From Chloroflexota bacterium (GTDB lineage Bacteria; Chloroflexota; Dormibacteria; Dormibacterales; Dormibacteraceae): a stretch of DNA of 64,000 nucleotides. Where the stretch lies: contig VBEG01000025.1 in the NCBI GenBank assembly GCA_005882115.1, positions 81,001 through 145,000 on the forward strand, written 5' to 3'. The notes under the pieces are model-generated. The model worked only from the letters and a program-made list of their open reading frames with translations. It was not told the DNA's origin and did not search any database. Made by a program: the position numbers and the translations under genes. Of the stretch, positions 8,636 to 16,855 are shown piece after piece (position 1 is the first letter of the stretch; each line of letters starts with the position of its first letter).

Positions 8636-9615
8636 CCACCGCTGGCCGGCCACGGGTCCTGCTGATGCATCCGATCCTGGATCCCGGCCCGTCGATCCTC
8701 GCGGAGGCCGCCGAGGTCGTGGCCTACCCGCCAGACCGCCCGCTCGACGAGGCCAGCATCCGCCAGGCCGCCGAGGGCTGCGTCGGAATCGTCAGCCAGC
8801 TCATGGATCCGATCCGCGACACGGTCCTCTCCACGCCGGGACTCAAGTGTGTCAGCAACGTCGCCGTTGGTTTCGACAACATCGACGTCCCGGCAGCGAC
8901 CGCGCGCAAGGTGATGATCACCAACACACCGGGCGTGCTCGACGATGCGACCGCGGATTTCGCTTTCACCTTGCTCATGGCCGCCGCGCGGAGGGTGGCC
9001 GAAGCGGACAACTTCACTCGCAGCGGCCGCTTCCGAGGCTGGGCGATCGACATGATGCTCGGCCAGGACGTCTTCGGCGCCACGCTCGGTATCGTCGGAA
9101 TCGGGCGCATCGGGCGCGGCGTGGCCCATCGCGCCAAGGGCTTCAACATGCGCGTCCTTTACTACGACCCACAGCCGCTGCCGCCTGAGGCGGAAGAGCA
9201 ACTGGGCGCAACCCGCGTCGATCTGAACCGCCTGATCGCGGAGTCCGACTTCATCTCGGTCCACGTGCCGCTGACCCAGGAGACGCTGCACCTCATCAGC
9301 ACGGCGCAGTTCAACGCCATGAAGCGAAACGCGATCCTGGTCAACACCTCGCGTGGGCCGGTCGTCGACGAGGCCGCGCTTGTCGAGGCGCTGAACGCCA
9401 GGAAGCTGGCGGGCGCCGGCCTGGATGTCTACGAGCGCGAGCCGGCCGTCCACCCGGGCCTGCTCGCGATGCCCAACGTCGTCCTCGCGCCTCACATCGC
9501 GAGCGCAACGGTGCGGACGCGCTCCGAGATGTCGGCGATGGCCGCGCGCAACATGGCGACGGCCGTCCGCGGCGGCCGCCCGCCAAACCTCGTGAACCCC
9601 GAGGTCAAGAAATAG
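8632..9615 (+). CDS. D-isomer-specific 2-hydroxyacid dehydrogenase (glyoxylate/hydroxypyruvate reductase type)
   Basis: A 327-residue NAD(P)-dependent dehydrogenase. The Rossmann motif is GIVGIGRIGRGVA, the catalytic Arg lies in NTSRGPVVDE, the Glu in LDVYEREP and the His in LAPHIASAT. The substrate-side signature SNVAVGFDNID resembles glyoxylate and hydroxypyruvate reductases (GyaR/GhrB group). Phosphoglycerate dehydrogenase is less likely because no ACT domain follows. It starts at ATG 8632 within an ATGA overlap. Confidence 0.85.
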   Translation: MTTAGRPRVLLMHPILDPGPSILAEAAEVVAYPPDRPLDEASIRQAAEGCVGIVSQLMDPIRDTVLSTPGLKCVSNVAVGFDNIDVPAATARKVMITNTPGVLDDATADFAFTLLMAAARRVAEADNFTRSGRFRGWAIDMMLGQDVFGATLGIVGIGRIGRGVAHRAKGFNMRVLYYDPQPLPPEAEEQLGATRVDLNRLIAESDFISVHVPLTQETLHLISTAQFNAMKRNAILVNTSRGPVVDEAALVEALNARKLAGAGLDVYEREPAVHPGLLAMPNVVLAPHIASATVRTRSEMSAMAARNMATAVRGGRPPNLVNPEVKK

Positions 9616-10415
9616 CTCTAGCCCTTCGTTACAGGCTCCTGGCCCTGGACCTGGACGGGACGATCCTCGGCCTGCACCTCGAGCTGGATCCGCGCGACGT
9701 CGAGGCGGTCCACCGCCTGGTCGGCGCCGGAGTCGCTGTGATCGCCTGCACCGGACGGCCCTTTCCGGGTGCGCTCCCGTGGGTGGAGCGGCTCGGCCTG
9801 GCGGGCCCGATCATCTGCTACCAGGGCGCGCAGGTCCGCAACCTGGACGGCACCGTGTTGCTCGAGCACGGAATCGCGCACCAGACCGCGATGGAGGTGA
9901 TCCGGTTCGCGCGCAAGCGCAACCTGCACGTGCAGGCCTATCGGGAAGATCAGCTCATCGTCGAGCATGACCGAGAAGAGGCTCAGCTCTACGCGACGCA
10001 TGCGGGGATGCAGGTCCACGTTGTCGAGGACCTAGACCAGGGGATGGGCGAGACGACACCGAAGCTGGTGATCGTGTCCAGCCCCGAGGTGCTGGAAAGG
10101 TTGCTTCCGGTGGTACGGTCCGAATGGCGCGGCCGGCTGAACGCGGCCACGTCAGTGCCCGAATACCTCGAATTCACGAGCGCGCAGAGCGACAAAGCAT
10201 CCGCGCTACGTTTTCTGTGTGGGCGCCTGGGCATCACGCAGGACCAGTCCGTCGCTGTGGGCGACGGCCGCAACGACGCATCGATGATCGCGTGGGCCGG
10301 CCTCGGCGTGGCGGTCGAGGGGTCGCCGCCCGAGGTGATCGCCGCCGCCGACCGCACGATTCCAGGACCCGGCCACGGTGGAATCCAGCAGCTCGCCCAA
10401 GCGTTGCTCAAATAG
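9612..10415 (+). CDS. Cof-type HAD phosphatase with a non-standard start codon
   Basis: About 267 residues. HAD motif I is LLALDLDGTIL (codons at 9636-9668), motif II the threonine in IACTGRPF, a lysine in SDKASAL and motif IV GDGRNDASM. The cap is of the Cof (C2) type, usual for sugar-phosphate or flavin-phosphate phosphatases. No ATG, GTG or TTG lies in frame between the previous in-frame stop and GTG 9738, which would delete motif I. The best candidate is ATA at 9612, six bases after GAGGT and overlapping the previous TAG as ATAG. CTG at 9639 is the alternative. Confidence 0.75.
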   Translation: MALALRYRLLALDLDGTILGLHLELDPRDVEAVHRLVGAGVAVIACTGRPFPGALPWVERLGLAGPIICYQGAQVRNLDGTVLLEHGIAHQTAMEVIRFARKRNLHVQAYREDQLIVEHDREEAQLYATHAGMQVHVVEDLDQGMGETTPKLVIVSSPEVLERLLPVVRSEWRGRLNAATSVPEYLEFTSAQSDKASALRFLCGRLGITQDQSVAVGDGRNDASMIAWAGLGVAVEGSPPEVIAAADRTIPGPGHGGIQQLAQALLK

Positions 10416-11222
10416 ATGGCCACCCTTCTGCTGGTCCACGCGCACCCCGACGACGAGGCAATCTCGACCGGAGGGGTGATGATGAAGGCGAAGTCGCATG
10501 GCCATCGTGTGGTGCTGGTCACGGCCACGCGGGGTGAGGCCGGTGAGATCTACAACATGGACGAGACTGCATCGCGGCCGCGACTCGGTGAGATCCGAAC
10601 CGAGGAGCTAAGGGCTGCAAGTGAGATCCTCGGCGTCGACCGCCAGGAATTTCTCGGCTATCGCGACTCAGGCATGGTCGACACCGCGGACAACAAAGAC
10701 CCTCGCTCCTTTCACCAGGCAAAGCTCGACGAGGCCGCGGGCAAGCTGGCGGTCTTCATCCGCGAAGAGCGCCCGCACGTGGTCGTCACGTACGCCGAGG
10801 ACGGCGTGTATGGCCACCCGGACCACATCAAGGCTCACTTCGTGACCAACGCGGCGCTCGACCTTGTGGGGAAGGAAGGCCTTGCCATCAAGAAGCTTTA
10901 CTACACCGCGATCCCGCGTTCGATGATGGAGGCGTTCGTGCAGCAGATGCCGGAGGAGGCGCAGCGGGCCATGAGCGGCAACATGCGTGTCGCCGGCACC
11001 CCGGACGAGCTCGTCACGACGAAGGTTGACGTGCACGACTACGTCGAACGGAAGCGCGAAGCGTTCCGCGCCCACCTGAGCCAGAACGACCCGAACTCAT
11101 GGTTTGCGACCATGCAGGACCAGATCTACGAGCTTGCGTTTGGCACCGAGTATTACCAGCTGGTGCGCGGCAAGCGGGGCTCCGAGCTTCCGGAACCCGA
11201 CCTGTTCGCGGGTATCGGCTAA
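10416..11222 (+). CDS. PIG-L family deacetylase (MshB/Mca-like)
   Basis: A 268-residue zinc hydrolase. The metal site motif HAHPDDE (about residues 8-14) and the later GHPDH motif are those of N-acetylglucosaminyl-inositol deacetylase MshB and mycothiol S-conjugate amidase Mca. In an operon that begins with ino1, an inositol-containing substrate such as GlcNAc-inositol or a mycothiol conjugate is a reasonable inference. No mshA, mshC or mshD is in the window. ATG 10416 directly follows the HAD stop. Its TAA overlaps the stop of the convergent RDD gene by four bases. Confidence 0.8.
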   Translation: MATLLLVHAHPDDEAISTGGVMMKAKSHGHRVVLVTATRGEAGEIYNMDETASRPRLGEIRTEELRAASEILGVDRQEFLGYRDSGMVDTADNKDPRSFHQAKLDEAAGKLAVFIREERPHVVVTYAEDGVYGHPDHIKAHFVTNAALDLVGKEGLAIKKLYYTAIPRSMMEAFVQQMPEEAQRAMSGNMRVAGTPDELVTTKVDVHDYVERKREAFRAHLSQNDPNSWFATMQDQIYELAFGTEYYQLVRGKRGSELPEPDLFAGIG

Positions 11223-12043
11223 GGCTCGCAGACCATACCGCCACTCGATCCGGCCCAACCGAACGCCGCCCATGTGAGCTCGATTTCCCCCTTGCACTTT
11301 GCGGTCGCGGTGTCCCCGGTGATCGGATAACGAGCGGTGCCAAGGCCCCAGGTCGGCTGCCCCAGCGAGTAGCTCGTAAGGTCGCGGCTCAACAACTCGT
11401 GTTCCTTGAACATCCCGTCGATCACCAGCGGCGGTCGCCCGAAGTAGTCGAATCCGGCAGTGAACAACAGCGCCGTCAGCAACGTGGCGACGAGAATCCT
11501 CCTGGCGGTTCGACTTGCGTGGCGTGTGGCGCCGGGCTCGAGAGCGCGATGTTGATACATGACTGTGGTGCCCGCGGCCAGGTCGCCGATCCGCTGCGAC
11601 CCTGGCGTGCCGAGCACCAGCAATCCGCCGAGCAGGTACAGGATCGGCAGGAAATCGATCGGCTTGAGCAGGTTACGGACGATGACCTCATTGAGCCCGA
11701 GAGGCCGCCCGTCAAGGCGAACGACCCTCAGCCTCATCCAGTACTTGCCGGGCGAGGCACCAAACATCGCCTCCGGGATCGCGAAGTAGAGCATGCCGAG
11801 CAGGGTCAACCAGGGCCACGCGACCGCGGTCGTGGTCGTCATGAATGTCCCGCTCGCCGAGATCGAGCTGGACGTGATCTCCGTAACCCCGTAGACGCTG
11901 TTCACGATGAACGTGATGAAGCCGAAGACGATGGTGTCCAGGACCAGCGCTGCAGAACGAGCAACCCGAGCGTCCCGAGCGAACGCCGCGCGTTCAGAAA
12001 TGATCGAGCCGGCGGCCGCCACGGCCATGGTGGGCGAAATCAT
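11219..12043 (-). CDS. RDD-family membrane protein
   Basis: A 274-residue protein with an RDD domain (about residues 24-150): R/D motifs in ARSAALVLDTIVFG, PGKYWMRLRVV, then QRIGDLAAGTTV, with three membrane segments. A further membrane segment near 160-180 is followed by an extracytoplasmic tail ending in a Cys-containing segment. RDD proteins are often small transporters or envelope proteins; no function can be assigned. The ATG at 12043 lies only 21 bases from the divergent ispH start. ATG 12028 is an alternative. Confidence 0.7.
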   Translation of the reverse strand: MISPTMAVAAAGSIISERAAFARDARVARSAALVLDTIVFGFITFIVNSVYGVTEITSSSISASGTFMTTTTAVAWPWLTLLGMLYFAIPEAMFGASPGKYWMRLRVVRLDGRPLGLNEVIVRNLLKPIDFLPILYLLGGLLVLGTPGSQRIGDLAAGTTVMYQHRALEPGATRHASRTARRILVATLLTALLFTAGFDYFGRPPLVIDGMFKEHELLSRDLTSYSLGQPTWGLGTARYPITGDTATAKCKGEIELTWAAFGWAGSSGGMVCEP

Positions 12044-12049
12044 CTCACG

Positions 12050-12055
12050 TAGACT
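12050..12055 (+). promoter_or_regulatory. -10 element of ispH (leaderless type)
   Basis: TAGACT ends nine bases before ATG 12065, leaving room for little or no 5' leader. No ribosome site is present. Confidence 0.55.
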
Positions 12056-12064
12056 CGGAGCCAC

Positions 12065-12934
12065 ATGGAAGTCATCAAGATCACGCCGCGCGGGTACTGC
12101 CACGGCGTGGTGGACGCCTTCCGTATCGCCAAGCGCGTGCGCGAGGAGACCGAAGGCCCGGTTCACATGCTCGGCATGCTCGTCCACAACACGCACGCCA
12201 CCGACGACCTGCAAAAGCAGGGCATCGCGCTCGTCGACCAGCCCGACCGGCTCGCCGGGCTCGAGCACATCACGGACGGCACGGTCATCTTCACCGCGCA
12301 CGGCGTTTCGCCGCAGGTCAAGCAGCGCGCCGTCGAGCTCGGCCTGAAGCCGGTCGACGCGACGTGCTCCGACGTCGTTCGCACGCACGAGCTGGTGGCG
12401 GACCTTGCGAACAAGGGTTACGAGGTCGTGTACATCGGTCGCAAGGGACATCCTGAGCCGGAAGGCGTGGTCGGCGAGGCGCCGGGCCGTGTCTACCTCG
12501 TCCAGGAACCCGAGGACATCGACACGCTCCAGCTGACCGGCGACCGGATCGCCGTCACCTGCCAGACGACGCTATCGGTCTGGGACACCGAGGACCTCAT
12601 CGGCCGGGTCAAGGCGAGATACCCGCAGGCCGAGGTCTACAACGAGATCTGCCGCGCAACGCAGGAGCGCCAGGAAGCGGCGGTGGAGGCTGCCAAAGAG
12701 GTAGACCTCGTGATCGTCGTCGGTAGCCCGCGCTCATCGAACTCGCTGAGGCTGGTCGAGGTGGTCAAAAAGCTTGGTCACAAGCCGGCGTACCTGGTGG
12801 ACAGGCTCGAGGATCTTGACGTCGCCTGGCTCAAGGGGATGCGGAAGGTCGGGGTGACGAGCGGCGCCTCGACCCCCAGCCAGCTCACGCGCCGGGTGAT
12901 CGAATACCTGGAAGCCTTGGACGCCCCGGCTTAG
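12065..12934 (+). CDS. ispH: 4-hydroxy-3-methylbut-2-enyl diphosphate reductase
   Basis: A 289-residue [4Fe-4S] enzyme of the last step of the MEP isoprenoid pathway. The three cluster cysteines are in RGYCHGV (residue 12), DATCSDV and NEICRATQERQ. The substrate-binding histidines (HNTH, TAHGV), the catalytic TQTT-like CQTTLS and the SGASTP loop are all in place. It stands alone with its own leaderless-type promoter. The GC-rich repeat array starts 16 bases after its stop. Confidence 0.95.
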   Translation: MEVIKITPRGYCHGVVDAFRIAKRVREETEGPVHMLGMLVHNTHATDDLQKQGIALVDQPDRLAGLEHITDGTVIFTAHGVSPQVKQRAVELGLKPVDATCSDVVRTHELVADLANKGYEVVYIGRKGHPEPEGVVGEAPGRVYLVQEPEDIDTLQLTGDRIAVTCQTTLSVWDTEDLIGRVKARYPQAEVYNEICRATQERQEAAVEAAKEVDLVIVVGSPRSSNSLRLVEVVKKLGHKPAYLVDRLEDLDVAWLKGMRKVGVTSGASTPSQLTRRVIEYLEALDAPA

Positions 12935-12950
12935 CTGGGAGCCTTGGGTC

Positions 12951-13110
12951 GCCCCATCCCCGGCCTGCGGCCGGTACTTCCCCATAGCCCCATCCCCGGC
13001 CTTCGGCCGGGACTGCCCCACAGCCCCATCCCCGGCCTTCGGCCGGGACTTCCCCACAAGTGGGGAGGAGTTGGAGCCAGGTTCCCCGCCAGCGGGGAAC
13101 GTGTCTGGGG
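12951..13110. repeat. Family A palindromic repeat: three 36-base tandem units plus two hairpins
   Basis: Three tandem units of 36 bases (12951-12986, 12987-13022, 13023-13058) start GCCCCATCCCCGGCC and each contains the hairpin CCCGGCC-TTC-GGCCGGG or a close variant. They are followed by CCCCAC-AA-GTGGGG and by GTTCCCCGC-CA-GCGGGGAAC. A related copy lies at 47098-47195. The array fills the spacer between convergent ispH and the MaoC gene and may act in mRNA end formation. Confidence 0.85.
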
Positions 13111-13119
13111 AAGAGTTGC

Positions 13120-13905
13120 CTAGGAGCTTCCGCGCAGGCGGCGGATCACGCCGCCGAGGCCTCTGCGGTTGGCGCGTCCTGGGGTGGTCGCCTGCGGCGT
13201 CGGTATGGCGGGCGGAGGAGCAGTTTCGGGCACATGGCTCGCCCGCGGCTCATGCTCTTCTTCCCGTTCGGCCGAGCCCGACGACCGCCGCCGACGTCTT
13301 CGTCGGGCAGGACCCGACGCTCGCTCAGGCTTTGCGCTGGCAGCTGGGGGCGCGGCCACCGCTGGCGGCTCAGGCATCGCCGTCCCGTTCGCGCGTGAGC
13401 GCCGTCTCCGCCGCCGCGGCGCCCCAGGGCTGCTGGGCGCTGCCGGCTCGGGCGAAGCGGAGCGCTGATGGCTGGCGGCCATGCTTCGCTTGACCTTGGC
13501 CCCGATCTCGCCCTCGGCGCACAGGGCCCCGTCGAGGGTGTGCACGTCGACCCTCCAGACAATGACTGAGGTAGTCGCCCCGCCCCGTGGCGGTCGCTTC
13601 TGGGTCAGCGTCCAGCGGGCGTAGATCGTGTCGCCGGCGTGGACCTGGCGCGGGAACTTCCAGTTCAGCCAGTCCCACTCGGCCACCGACGGCACCGGCA
13701 TGTCGACCGAGCCCAACCCGACGGCCATCGCCAGGACAAGGGCGGGCGGGGCGGGTCGGGGGCCATCGCGGCCTGCCTCGATCGTCAGCGGCGAGAAGTC
13801 ACCGGCTACGCCGGCGAAAAGCGCTATCTCGGCTTCGGTGACGGTGCGGCGGCGGGTCGTCCACTCGCCGCCGAGGGGAAGGTCGTCAAAAGAAAGCGGC
13901 TCCAG
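13120..13905 (-). CDS. MaoC-like hotdog dehydratase with a long Arg-rich disordered tail
   Basis: About 261 residues. The N-terminal 140 residues are MaoC-like: LSFDDLPLGGEWTTRRRTV, then EAEIALFAGVAGDFSPL, then HAGDTIYARWTL. MaoC proteins hydrate enoyl-CoA thioesters; the usual catalytic Asp/His pair is only partly visible (D of AGDFSPL, with Thr where His is expected). The last 110 or so residues are Pro/Ala-rich with runs of six or seven arginines, unlike any MaoC domain. The only start that keeps the N-terminus is CTG at 13905, nine bases after TATACT. ATG 13728 would remove half the domain. Confidence 0.7.
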   Translation of the reverse strand: MEPLSFDDLPLGGEWTTRRRTVTEAEIALFAGVAGDFSPLTIEAGRDGPRPAPPALVLAMAVGLGSVDMPVPSVAEWDWLNWKFPRQVHAGDTIYARWTLTQKRPPRGGATTSVIVWRVDVHTLDGALCAEGEIGAKVKRSMAASHQRSASPEPAAPSSPGAPRRRRRRSRANGTAMPEPPAVAAPPAASAKPERASGPARRRRRRRSSGSAEREEEHEPRASHVPETAPPPAIPTPQATTPGRANRRGLGGVIRRLRGSS

Positions 13906-13914
13906 ATCGGGCCG

Positions 13915-13920
13915 AGTATA
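13915..13920 (-). promoter_or_regulatory. -10 element of the MaoC gene
   Basis: TATACT on the minus strand ends nine bases before the CTG start at 13905. The same geometry occurs at standard starts elsewhere in the window. Confidence 0.55.
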
Positions 13921-14029
13921 GCCCGCGAGGCCATTTGTAACGCGGCGCCCACACCTGCTGCCAGAGAACCAACTCTGAGTTTCCGGCGTTAACCTATGGC
14001 AACTTCAGCCCACCTTCGGGAGGCAATCG

Positions 14030-15187
14030 TTGGATCTCGCGGCAGTCCTTCTGGTCGTGTCGGTCCTCTTCGTCATTGCCTTCATCCTGCTCACCGTGAG
14101 CCTGATGCGACAGCGCGGTACGGCGCGTGAGCTGGAAGCGGCCCTGGCAGACGAGAGCGGCGCGCGTGACAGGGCGGCGCTCCTTCTCGCGATCGCCTCC
14201 GCGGTCAACTCGTCCCTCGCCCTGGAGGAAGTCCTCAACGTCGCCCTGACCCACGCCGGCCGGATCATGGGCGCCGTCGCCGGCGCCATGTACCTCGTGC
14301 GCACCGGCAAGGCCGAGATGTATCGCGAGGCTTCGTACAACCTGACCACCCGCGCCCGCGGCGGCACGCGCAAGCTCGACGAGGAGCCGTTGAGCTCGGC
14401 GATAGGCGCCATGCGGCCGCTCGTGGTCAAGCTCGACGAGCACACCGCGCCCGGGCTCGAGCTCGGCGGGCATCCCCAGCACGCGCTGGTCGTGCCGATC
14501 CAGCGCTCGGGCCAGCTCATGGGTGCGATGGAGCTCTACCTGAACGCCTGGCGGGAGCTCTCCGAGGACCAGGCCGACCTGCTGAACGGTGTCGCGTCGC
14601 AGGCGGCGATCGCGATCCGTCACGCGCAGCTGTTCCAGGCGCAGGAGGAGAACGCCCTCACCGACGAGCTGACCAAGCTGCCCAACCGGCGCGCGCTGGC
14701 CCAGGAGTTTCTCAAGGAGATGCAGCGCGCGCGACGCCATAAGAACGCGATTGCGTTCGTGATGATCGACATCGACCACTTCAAGCAGGTCAACGACACC
14801 TATGGCCACCTCAACGGCGACGCCGTCCTGGCGGAGCTTGCCCAAATCCTGAAAGGAGGTGCCCGCGAGTCTGACGTCTGCGCGCGCTATGGCGGCGAGG
14901 AGTTCGCGCTGATCCTCCACGAGACGACGGAATCAGGCGCGCGGGTGCTGGCGGAACGGATCCGTTCCAAGGTCGCAGCCTCGACCTTCCCCGGTGGGTT
15001 GAACCTGACGATCAGCGTCGGCGTGGCGGCCACGGACGACGCCACGCTTTTCACGCAGCTGATCGACCGCGCCGACCAGGCGCTGTACGCCGCCAAGCAG
15101 GGCGGCCGCAACCAGGTGCGCGTCGCGGACATGAAGGGCCCGGCGCCCAAATCCCATATGACCAAGCCCGAGGTCGAAGCGGTCTAA
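14030..15187 (+). CDS. Membrane-anchored GAF-GGDEF diguanylate cyclase
   Basis: A 385-residue c-di-GMP synthase. One N-terminal membrane helix (about 2-26) and a short coiled region lead to a GAF domain (about 50-200), then the GGDEF domain with DELTKLPNRRAL, MIDIDHFKQVND and the active motif GGEEF. The inhibitory I-site RxxD is present (RESD, five residues before GGEEF), so product inhibition is expected. No EAL domain is fused and no PilZ or EAL gene is nearby. The TTG start at 14030 follows GGGAGG. Confidence 0.9.
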   Translation: MDLAAVLLVVSVLFVIAFILLTVSLMRQRGTARELEAALADESGARDRAALLLAIASAVNSSLALEEVLNVALTHAGRIMGAVAGAMYLVRTGKAEMYREASYNLTTRARGGTRKLDEEPLSSAIGAMRPLVVKLDEHTAPGLELGGHPQHALVVPIQRSGQLMGAMELYLNAWRELSEDQADLLNGVASQAAIAIRHAQLFQAQEENALTDELTKLPNRRALAQEFLKEMQRARRHKNAIAFVMIDIDHFKQVNDTYGHLNGDAVLAELAQILKGGARESDVCARYGGEEFALILHETTESGARVLAERIRSKVAASTFPGGLNLTISVGVAATDDATLFTQLIDRADQALYAAKQGGRNQVRVADMKGPAPKSHMTKPEVEAV

Positions 15188-15190
15188 GCT
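15185..15190 (+). promoter_or_regulatory. -10 element of the Nudix gene, overlapping the upstream stop codon
   Basis: TAAGCT begins with the TAA stop of the diguanylate cyclase and ends eight bases before GTG 15199, so the Nudix gene can be transcribed separately as a leaderless mRNA. Confidence 0.5.
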
Positions 15191-15198
15191 CCGCGGAA

Positions 15199-15753
15199 GT
15201 GGCCGGTCACTTCTGCGTCAACTGCGGTGCGCCGCTCATCACGAAGCTCATCGAAGGTCGCGAGCACGAGGTCTGCCCAAACGACTCGTTTGTCTTGTGG
15301 CACGATCCGAAGGTGGCCACGGCCGTGGTGGTGGAAACCGCTGGCGGCATCGTGCTCGGGCGTCGTGCGATCGAGCCGGGTCGCGGCCTGTGGTGTCTGC
15401 CGGGCGGATTCGTCAACGACGACGAGGACCCGGCGACGGCCGCGGCTCGTGAGTGTCTCGAGGAAATCGGGGCTCGGATCGAGCTCACTCAGCTGATCGG
15501 CACGTATCACGTTCCGAAGACAACAGCCTCCAGCATTATCGGCATCGCTTATCGGGGGAGGCTCGTCGACGGTGAGACGATGAGCGCCGGGCCAGAGATG
15601 CTCGAGGTTCGGGTGTTTACGCCTGACGCGCTGCCGCAGATTGCGTTTCCGAGTCACCAAGAGGTGCTTGCGCGCTACGCCGGCGAACACGGTCGCTCTG
15701 CATCATCGCCGTCACTAGAACAAGCGCCATCGCCGCTACCGCGCACGCCGTGA
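15199..15753 (+). CDS. Nudix hydrolase with N-terminal zinc ribbon
   Basis: A 184-residue protein. An N-terminal CVNCG ... C pattern (about 6-27) forms a partial zinc ribbon like that of NudC-type enzymes. The Nudix box GX5EX7REUXEEXGU is complete (G at GGFVNDDE, then RECLEEIGA). Likely substrates are nucleoside diphosphate derivatives such as NADH or ADP-ribose. The last 46 codons overlap the convergent MFS gene by 137 bases, and the Ser/Pro-rich C-terminus looks like read-through into antisense sequence. Confidence 0.85.
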   Translation: MAGHFCVNCGAPLITKLIEGREHEVCPNDSFVLWHDPKVATAVVVETAGGIVLGRRAIEPGRGLWCLPGGFVNDDEDPATAAARECLEEIGARIELTQLIGTYHVPKTTASSIIGIAYRGRLVDGETMSAGPEMLEVRVFTPDALPQIAFPSHQEVLARYAGEHGRSASSPSLEQAPSPLPRTP

Positions 15754-16849
15754 ACCCGGCTGCGTAACCATAGCCCTGGACGATCGGGCCGAAGACCAGC
15801 GGTCCGACCGACAGCCCGCCGAACAGGACGGTGCCATACATCCCCATCGTGACCCCGCGCGTGGAACCGGTCGAGAGGTCGGCAAACACAACGCCGATCG
15901 CGACAAAGCTCAACGCGATGAATGGGGTTCCGATGACCAGCAGGATCGCAGGCAGCAGGAAGCCGGTGAGATGGCCAAAGATCACGACCGTCGTGCACCA
16001 GCCGGCGGCGCCGACCAGCACGAGCGGCCAGCGACGGCGCGCTCGATCGACGAGCCACCCACCCGGGATTCGCGAGACGGCGTTGATCACGGCCTGCAGG
16101 GCGAGCAGGTAGCCCACCTGAGCGCTCGGCAGACCGAGCTGCTCTTTGCCGAAGATCGGGACGAACGCGTTGAAGGTGCCCCAAGTGAGAGTCATCCCCA
16201 GGAGCGAGATGGCGACCGGGGTGAAGGCCGGCTGGCGGAGGAGTGCCCGCAAAGGCTCACGGATAGAAAGGCCTTGCCCCGCGTTCTGCCTCGTGTTGCT
16301 GGCGACCAGTGCCCCTGGGATCGCGGCGACCAGCAGCGCCGTGGTCACAGCGATGTCGGCTCGCACGTCGATCCAGGTCAAGGCGAGCCCGGCCAGCGCC
16401 GGGCCAAGAAAGAAGCCGGACTGCATCGAGAAAGTGAGCCAACCCATAGCTCGCCCCATGCGAGCGCGCGACACCGACTCGGTGACGGCGCTGAAGATCG
16501 CCGACTGCTGGATCCCGGCAGCGAACCCGCCGATGATCTGCCACAGGAAGAGCGGGGCGACCTCGGGCGTGGCGGCGGTGGCGACCTGCGAGACGGCGGT
16601 CAGAACCAGCGATACCCCGAGCAGAGTCCGGACACCGAACTTGTCGACCAGGACTCCGGCGGGCAGGGCAAGGAACGCGGCGACGATCGTGGCCACCGAG
16701 AAGAGCGCGCCGACCTCAAACCGGCTCGCGCCGAGATCGTGCGCGTACAGAGGCACCGTGAGTCCGCGCGCGCCGATGGTGCCGAACACGGCGCCCGCTG
16801 CGACATACAGCGCGAGGGCGCGGCGTGGTTGAGGGATTGCTTGGGCCAC
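15617..16849 (-). CDS. Major facilitator superfamily transporter
   Basis: About 410 residues with twelve predicted membrane helices. The MFS loop 2-3 signature is present as GVLVDKFGVRTLLG and a second copy as GWLVDRARRRWPLV. Overall it resembles drug or sugar efflux permeases; the substrate is unknown. I choose GTG 16849, seven bases after TATGTT on the minus strand. ATG 16861 would overlap that -10 element. The divergent adenylate cyclase starts at 16871. Confidence 0.85.
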   Translation of the reverse strand: MAQAIPQPRRALALYVAAGAVFGTIGARGLTVPLYAHDLGASRFEVGALFSVATIVAAFLALPAGVLVDKFGVRTLLGVSLVLTAVSQVATAATPEVAPLFLWQIIGGFAAGIQQSAIFSAVTESVSRARMGRAMGWLTFSMQSGFFLGPALAGLALTWIDVRADIAVTTALLVAAIPGALVASNTRQNAGQGLSIREPLRALLRQPAFTPVAISLLGMTLTWGTFNAFVPIFGKEQLGLPSAQVGYLLALQAVINAVSRIPGGWLVDRARRRWPLVLVGAAGWCTTVVIFGHLTGFLLPAILLVIGTPFIALSFVAIGVVFADLSTGSTRGVTMGMYGTVLFGGLSVGPLVFGPIVQGYGYAAGFTACAVAAMALVLVTAMMQSDRVRRRSAQAPLGDSETQSAAARQA

Positions 16850-16855
16850 GACTCC

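Noticed and set aside
12951..13058. Three 36-base near-identical units resembling a CRISPR array
   Set aside because: The units are directly tandem with no unique spacers, each contains its own hairpin, and no cas gene is nearby.
13639..13992. Plus-strand reading frame over the MaoC gene
   Set aside because: It is antisense to a frame with clear MaoC motifs and has no recognisable domain.
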